Positions 61,201-64,000 of a DNA stretch of 64,000 nt are shown in pieces. The number at the start of each line of letters is the position of its first letter. The stretch's first letter is position 1. The DNA is taken from positions 9,597 through 73,596 of the forward strand of contig CAMDBK010000001.1 in the NCBI GenBank assembly GCA_945889235.1, in the 5' to 3' direction. Both the position numbers and the translations under genes were made by a program. Origin of the DNA: Chitinophaga pinensis (lineage in GTDB: Bacteria > Bacteroidota > Bacteroidia > SXHM01). The notes beneath the pieces are model-generated. The model searched no databases and was not told where the DNA came from. It saw only the letters and a list, made by a program, of their open reading frames with translations.

Positions 61201-61677
61201 GGTATGAGGATAGATAATTTTGGTCAGGTTGGAATTGGAATAGCTCTTCCTCTTGCTAAAACTCATATTTTAAGTCAGAATAAACCAGGGTTAATTGTTG
61301 AAGTAACAGGAGGTAATAATGGTTTAAAAATTCAAGTTGATGATGATGCAGCAAATGCATTACAAGTTTTCAATGGGGCTACTGAAAATATAAGGATGAA
61401 TGGGAAGGGTGAAATTCAGGCAAGAAAGTTTAAAGTAACATTAAGTGACTTTTATGATAATGTTTTTGAAGATAGTTACAAGCTAAAACCTCTGGCTGAA
61501 GTTGAAAATTACATAAATAAATATGGTCATTTACCTGATATACCAAGTGAAAAAGATGTTCTTAAAAACGGACTTGAGTTAGGAGAGTTCAATTCTTTAT
61601 TACTAAAGAAGGTTGAAGAGTTAACTCTTTATATCATAGATCTGGAAAAGGAAGTTGAACAATTAAAATCTAAGTAA
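58240..61677 (+). CDS. SprB-repeat fibre protein with fibre-type C-terminus
   Basis: A 1145-residue cell-surface protein. The signal peptide MKKFLLLFLIVNYQLSIVNSQAQ is partly encoded by a 7-nt repeat. Eight SprB-type repeats (about 70-115 residues) follow with CNG-A/G-DG, GxxPYTYxWS and TGEYTVTVTDS blocks, from about 25 to 770. SprB is the Flavobacterium gliding adhesin. From about 780 the AT-richer part has fibre-type repeats (MVVGKNGNIIIKS; GIGWFNPTHRLHVDGDM; VGIGIALPLAKTHILSQNKPG) and a C-terminal domain GHLPDIPSEKDVLKNG with a coiled coil (LLLKKVEELTLYIIDLEKEVEQLKSK), as in tail-fibre-like proteins of Bacteroidota. There is no T9SS tail. Confidence 0.88.
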   Translation: MKKFLLLFLIVNYQLSIVNSQAQTLSVTLTPYEYANGYTISCNGAQDGSIDLTVTNATGPYTVLWNDEVTTQDRENLAAGEYTVLVIDSLSDTATASITLLQPSAIDISLYSPSYSGYNIHCNGGSDGEIVANVSGGETPYTYLWSNDSITSSIADLVTGEYTVTVTDSRACFASLALTVTEPPALQSSISAWENSFGFNINCNGAETGSIDLEVSGGALPYDYTWNSGDFTQDVSNAVADFYMVRIEDNNGCVKFDSIVLNEPPALQLEANLYQYPNGTFFTCAACHDGQATLVATGGTGSYNFEWAMFNDENNTAGIDSIYADSLITAVVTDAAGCTDTLVFNLPGEGNGNHPQLIVTKSEYAGGYHVSCNGCANGWINLEAVGGTGPYTFWWEDLAQGEAGANAQNRDSLAAGQYRVRITDSQGLMTNTVITLLQPALFTLNVSSTIYTCNGQNEGKVQADANGGTPPYTYQWQKDGTLLEINNDDFELTETGNYTVLVTDANGNTLSDTALVAARAALTITAQGIEQYPDGAHTACSYNNGTMTIHIQDGNPPYHVSVTLNSKSNNPARVNINNAMSNAYSNMGAELKGFNTSDTLVTIDSLWAGWYEVVVYDLNHCSVANSSTELRNAEVPQLTVTGTEYPNGYYYSCDTCIDAEMTAIVNGGSGEYTYYWLQAPDGAFPVKLTGASGFVQMEDENLNTENEGFPPAVSTQATAANLVPETISAVLVADENGCAAAVMFTLDKPKPLHNVWREKGNVGDSLSFLGTVNDQNLRIVTNDTVRMVVGKNGNIIIKSLEHVSPQDTLNPMGLKLIAADINGGLKTLIGPAHLPTCPNWVWPWIEAQDPQPGENNISLCSYENVGIGWFNPTHRLHVDGDMKINTRLGINTDAVQIGNGPNLKVLATGTDDYAAEFIATGTNGITWQSTNGDNKLFTSPKLGGAGFNWLSQEGDVGLFWSDGAGTDGAGHNGSSGLVIGPQTNGAVGMRIDNFGQVGIGIALPLAKTHILSQNKPGLIVEVTGGNNGLKIQVDDDAANALQVFNGATENIRMNGKGEIQARKFKVTLSDFYDNVFEDSYKLKPLAEVENYINKYGHLPDIPSEKDVLKNGLELGEFNSLLLKKVEELTLYIIDLEKEVEQLKSK
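58266..58298. repeat. 7-nt tandem repeat inside a signal-peptide coding region
   Basis: TCAATTA, TCAATTA, TCAATTG, TCAATTC follow each other. They encode NYQLSIVNS within the signal peptide of the SprB-repeat protein. Confidence 0.85.
59821..60124 (+). repeat. SprB module, duplicated at the window end (first copy)
   Basis: About 300 bp of the SprB gene (seventh repeat unit) reappears at 63697-64000 with, by eye, above 90% identity. Blocks such as GACTATACACATTCAGGACG and the last 60 bp are identical. Confidence 0.9.
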
Positions 61678-61678
61678 C

Positions 61679-62374
61679 ATGATTTTAATTAATTCTTTTA
61701 TAAACCGTAAAGCGGTTATTCTTTTCTTGTTAATATTATTTATTTCAATGGGAAGTAAAGCACAAAATGATTCCGTTGCTAAAAAATTGCAATGGTATGT
61801 TTCTACTGGTTTGAATGCCAATTTTCCATTTAAAGAGGTTATAGACCCATCCACCCATCCATTTGACAGACCTCTTTTATCATATTACGATAGAAATATT
61901 GCATTAGGTGGTGCTATCAGCACTGAGTTAAAAATAAAAATTTATAAAAGTTTCAATATTGAAACCGGGCTGATGTTAATAATGAGAAGCAGTAGTTATT
62001 CTACTGATACTCTTAGATTGAGAGAATTACAATCAAATTTATATCCTAATCATTATCCAGATATTACTGATTATTATTATTTTCCTGTATGTATAGAAAT
62101 ACCCGTTGTTTTCTTACTGAGTAAAAATAATTGGGAATTTGGAGTCGGTGCTAATATTACAGCGTATACATTTTCGTATCGTAAGATGACTTACCTTAAT
62201 AAAAGTATCTATTATGACTTCAGTAACATGTATGATGGCTTAAATACAATTTATCCGATGATACGAATAGCTTATATAGTAAACAAAAATAAGTTTTCAG
62301 TTTGCGGATATTACAGACAATCGAGAAGCATAGATATTTTGTTGAATTATTCGTTTGAAATTTATAAAAAATAA
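61679..62374 (+). CDS. Secreted outer-membrane-barrel-like protein, AT-rich
   Basis: A 231-residue exported protein with signal peptide (AVILFLLILFISMGSKAQ). The body has alternating strands (WYVSTGLNANFPF, GGAISTELKIKIYKSFNIETGLMLIM, YFPVCIEIPVVFLLSKNNWEFGVGANITAYTFSYRKM) and ends in a strand with aromatic residues (YSFEIYKK), the pattern of PorT/outer-membrane beta-barrel small proteins. It follows the SprB gene directly (stop 61677, ATG at 61679), so it is likely co-transcribed with it. Base composition is clearly AT-rich compared with the SprB repeats. Confidence 0.72.
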   Translation: MILINSFINRKAVILFLLILFISMGSKAQNDSVAKKLQWYVSTGLNANFPFKEVIDPSTHPFDRPLLSYYDRNIALGGAISTELKIKIYKSFNIETGLMLIMRSSSYSTDTLRLRELQSNLYPNHYPDITDYYYFPVCIEIPVVFLLSKNNWEFGVGANITAYTFSYRKMTYLNKSIYYDFSNMYDGLNTIYPMIRIAYIVNKNKFSVCGYYRQSRSIDILLNYSFEIYKK

Positions 62375-62380
62375 TTTTCC

Positions 62381-63496
62381 ATGAGAGTATTCCTATTCAT
62401 ATTGTTGTTTTGTCCAATTTTCTTATTTGCTCAAAATAAATTAGGAAATGCAAGTTTTGAAAAAAAAGAGAACCATGATGATTGTCATGACGATGCTATT
62501 CCAAATGATTTGGGGTGGGCAGGCTGTTTAGATGAGTGGGAGGATAGGAATGGGGGGGCCAACGGACCTGAACCAGATAATGGAACCGATTATCATTCTC
62601 CAGACTGGTATAGCCATGAATTATATATTGATGGGCAAGGTTATTCAGTATCGCACTTAAAATTAGACGAACGCCTTAGTCCTGACCCACTCGATAACAC
62701 ATGGACACCAATTAACGCTCATAGTGGAACAGACTATATTGGAATGAGGTGTTGTGAACTCACACAACAACCTTTAGGAAATTGCAGTAACCTATTTGGA
62801 AACCCGGAAAATTGTTTGGATGCAGGTGAAGAATATACTGTAGCTATGTATATAAGAACATTGGGCAATTCAACCTCCCCCTCCCCAATTAGTCCTCTAG
62901 ATTACAACGATGCATATTTAAATGTGTATCTCGCTACTAACAAAATAAGGTATTTAAATGATGGTGATTGTGAACATAAAACTGGAATTAATGATTGGGG
63001 ACAGGATATTCAACTTGTTACAAGTTTCAAAATTGACAGGACTCTATACCCCATTGGAGATTGGCATTTTATCTGGGGGACTTTTATTGCTCCTAATGAT
63101 GCGTATAGTGCTGCTCATAATTGGTTCGCAATTGAATTGGTGCAAAATAGCGGGGATTGCTCTTCTTATGTTTTAATTGATGATATTTCATTAATGAAAT
63201 GTAAACCAAGTTGTAGTAGAACATCTGGTGAGATGTGGGCTAACCAAGTAAATAATCCGCACACAGAAAATAATCCTTTTGGCATAACCAACCTTTATAA
63301 TGTAAGCAATGTGAATTTTAAAGTGTGGAATTACATGGATCAGGTGTTGGTAAAAGAGTATAATTTCAGTAGCGTAAACGGATTTCAAGAATCGGTTTAT
63401 TGGAACGGTAAAAATGAAAACGGTGATGAAGTTGCAGCAGGCTTGTATGAAGCAGAAATTACATTAACTAATGACTGCGGAACAAGAATGTTCTGA
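62381..63496 (+). CDS. Secreted protein with FlgD-like/T9SS end, probably frameshifted
   Basis: A 371-residue exported protein with signal peptide (VFLFILLFCPIFLFAQ). The N-terminal domain (NASFEKKENHDDCHDDAIPNDLGWAGCLDEWEDR; about 20-270) is beta-sandwich-like and Cys-rich. From about 285 a FlgD/gliding-motility-type module starts (NVNFKVWNYMDQVLVKEYNF, VYWNGKNENGDEVAAGLYEAEITLTNDCG). It ends TRMF at 63496. A +1 frame just downstream codes a T9SS-like tail (63471-63596), so the gene is probably broken by a frameshift. Confidence 0.7.
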   Translation: MRVFLFILLFCPIFLFAQNKLGNASFEKKENHDDCHDDAIPNDLGWAGCLDEWEDRNGGANGPEPDNGTDYHSPDWYSHELYIDGQGYSVSHLKLDERLSPDPLDNTWTPINAHSGTDYIGMRCCELTQQPLGNCSNLFGNPENCLDAGEEYTVAMYIRTLGNSTSPSPISPLDYNDAYLNVYLATNKIRYLNDGDCEHKTGINDWGQDIQLVTSFKIDRTLYPIGDWHFIWGTFIAPNDAYSAAHNWFAIELVQNSGDCSSYVLIDDISLMKCKPSCSRTSGEMWANQVNNPHTENNPFGITNLYNVSNVNFKVWNYMDQVLVKEYNFSSVNGFQESVYWNGKNENGDEVAAGLYEAEITLTNDCGTRMF

Positions 63497-63596
63497 AACT
63501 CCTTTTTTTGATATTACTTATACCTCAAAAGGCAGTTATACAGTAAAGCTGATAAAAGATACTAAGATTTATACGGGCAAAATTATTATAGAATAA
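63471..63596 (+). pseudogene. Detached T9SS sorting-domain tail in the +1 frame
   Basis: A 41-residue frame from ATG 63471 to TAA 63594-63596 reads FFDITYTSKGSYTVKLIKD and then TKIYTGKIIIE, the last strands of a T9SS sorting domain. It overlaps the end of the preceding gene by 26 bp in another frame. The run of seven T (63504-63510) is a likely site of an insertion or deletion. It is either a real frameshift, a sequencing error, or a remnant. Confidence 0.55.
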
Positions 63597-63696
63597 GTTG
63601 TTAAAGTACAACTGCAAGCGGTAAGCTGTTTACGGTGAAGGTGGTGTACAGGTAATTGCAGCTACTGCAAATCAGTAATCATAATAATTATTCATC
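63597..63696. other. Short non-coding stretch before the duplicated SprB part
   Basis: About 100 bp with no start codon, no hairpin I could identify and no strong promoter. The frame of the following SprB-like block has a stop at 63636-63638 and no ATG between it and the homology. Confidence 0.5.
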
Positions 63697-64000
63697 AGCT
63701 GGAACAATATCCCGGAAGCGCACACACCGCCTGCTCTTACAACAACGGAACAATGACTATACACATTCAGGACGGTAACCCGCCCTACCATGTAAGCATT
63801 ACCCTTAACAGTAAAAACAATAATCCTGCACGGATAAACATCAACAGCAGCATGAGTAATGCTTACAACAATATGGGTTCAGAACTTAAAGGCTTTAATA
63901 CCTCCGATACACTGGTAACTATTGACAGCCTGTGGGCGGGATGGTATGAAGTAGTGGTTTATGACCTTAACCATTGCAGCGTTGCCAATTCCTCTACCGA
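63697..64000 (+). pseudogene. Partial second SprB-module copy, 5'-truncated
   Basis: The sequence is nearly identical to 59821-60124. The frame QYPGSAHTACSYNNGTMTIH... to VANSST is open through the window end. But upstream of the homology the frame lacks an ATG and reaches TGA at 63636-63638. So either the gene starts with an unusual codon, or the copy is a 5'-truncated remnant; the 3' part may continue beyond the window. The mature part of the repeat is preserved: most changes are synonymous or conservative. Confidence 0.7.

Noticed and set aside
1..64000. Transposase, integrase, phage or CRISPR-Cas genes and tRNA/rRNA
   Set aside because: I looked for these on both strands and found none that I could support.

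Overview
The window is a chromosomal stretch of a Bacteroidota bacterium. Four proteins end in (or carry) type IX secretion (T9SS) C-terminal sorting domains, there are many OmpA, DUF6089 and lipoprotein genes, promoters follow the Bacteroidota -7 consensus TAnnTTTG, and housekeeping genes (rplY, pth, rnhA, lgt, manC, gcdH, deoC) have the lengths usual for that phylum. I could not place it more precisely. I see no rRNA, tRNA, CRISPR array, insertion sequence or prophage.

Layout. 1-9.9 kb: the end of prs, then rplY, pth, two DUF6089 barrel-like proteins, a metallo-beta-lactamase-fold hydrolase divergent from deoC plus an aldehyde dehydrogenase, a two-domain FabG4-like reductase, an SGNH lipoprotein and superoxide dismutase. 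9.9-25.6 kb: membrane and T9SS cargo proteins, ssb, a GT39-like transferase, rnhA, plsC, an RDD protein, manC, an aminotransferase, an S9 prolyl oligopeptidase and an OmpA lipoprotein. 25.7-30.1 kb: a sulfate-activation operon cysC-cysD-[antitoxin-toxin]-cysN-ompA, in which a RelE/ParE toxin-antitoxin pair sits between cysD and cysN. 30.2-38.4 kb: a secreted M28 peptidase, lgt, a second toxin-antitoxin pair, a GT87-like protein, four small unknown proteins, an RRM protein and a LysM transglycosylase. 38.7-52.3 kb: a giant glycine-rich T9SS/PKD protein, a beta-helix lipoprotein, a penicillin-acylase-family hydrolase, a J/KTSC protein, glutaryl-CoA dehydrogenase, a Cys/Met PLP enzyme and small lipoproteins. 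52.3-54.9 kb: a partner-switch signalling cluster (SpoIIE/PP2C phosphatase, SiaC, and a tandem double-SiaB kinase) without a SiaD diguanylate cyclase. 55-64 kb: an accessory region with a large helical protein, a 42-bp tandem repeat, an unknown protein with carboxypeptidase-regulatory domains, an SprB-repeat fibre protein with a different, AT-richer C-terminal module, two more surface-type genes (one probably frameshifted), and at the window end a second near-identical copy of part of the SprB gene.

The most striking theme is a rich population of short interspersed palindromic repeats of at least ten types. Most sit just after stop codons, but several have become part of proteins: they make up the signal peptide and start codon of the penicillin acylase, the signal peptide of the SprB fibre, a loop of the FabG4-like enzyme, a loop of Lgt, and the C-terminus of PlsC. 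This resembles the protein-inserted Rickettsia palindromic elements, but with different sequences.
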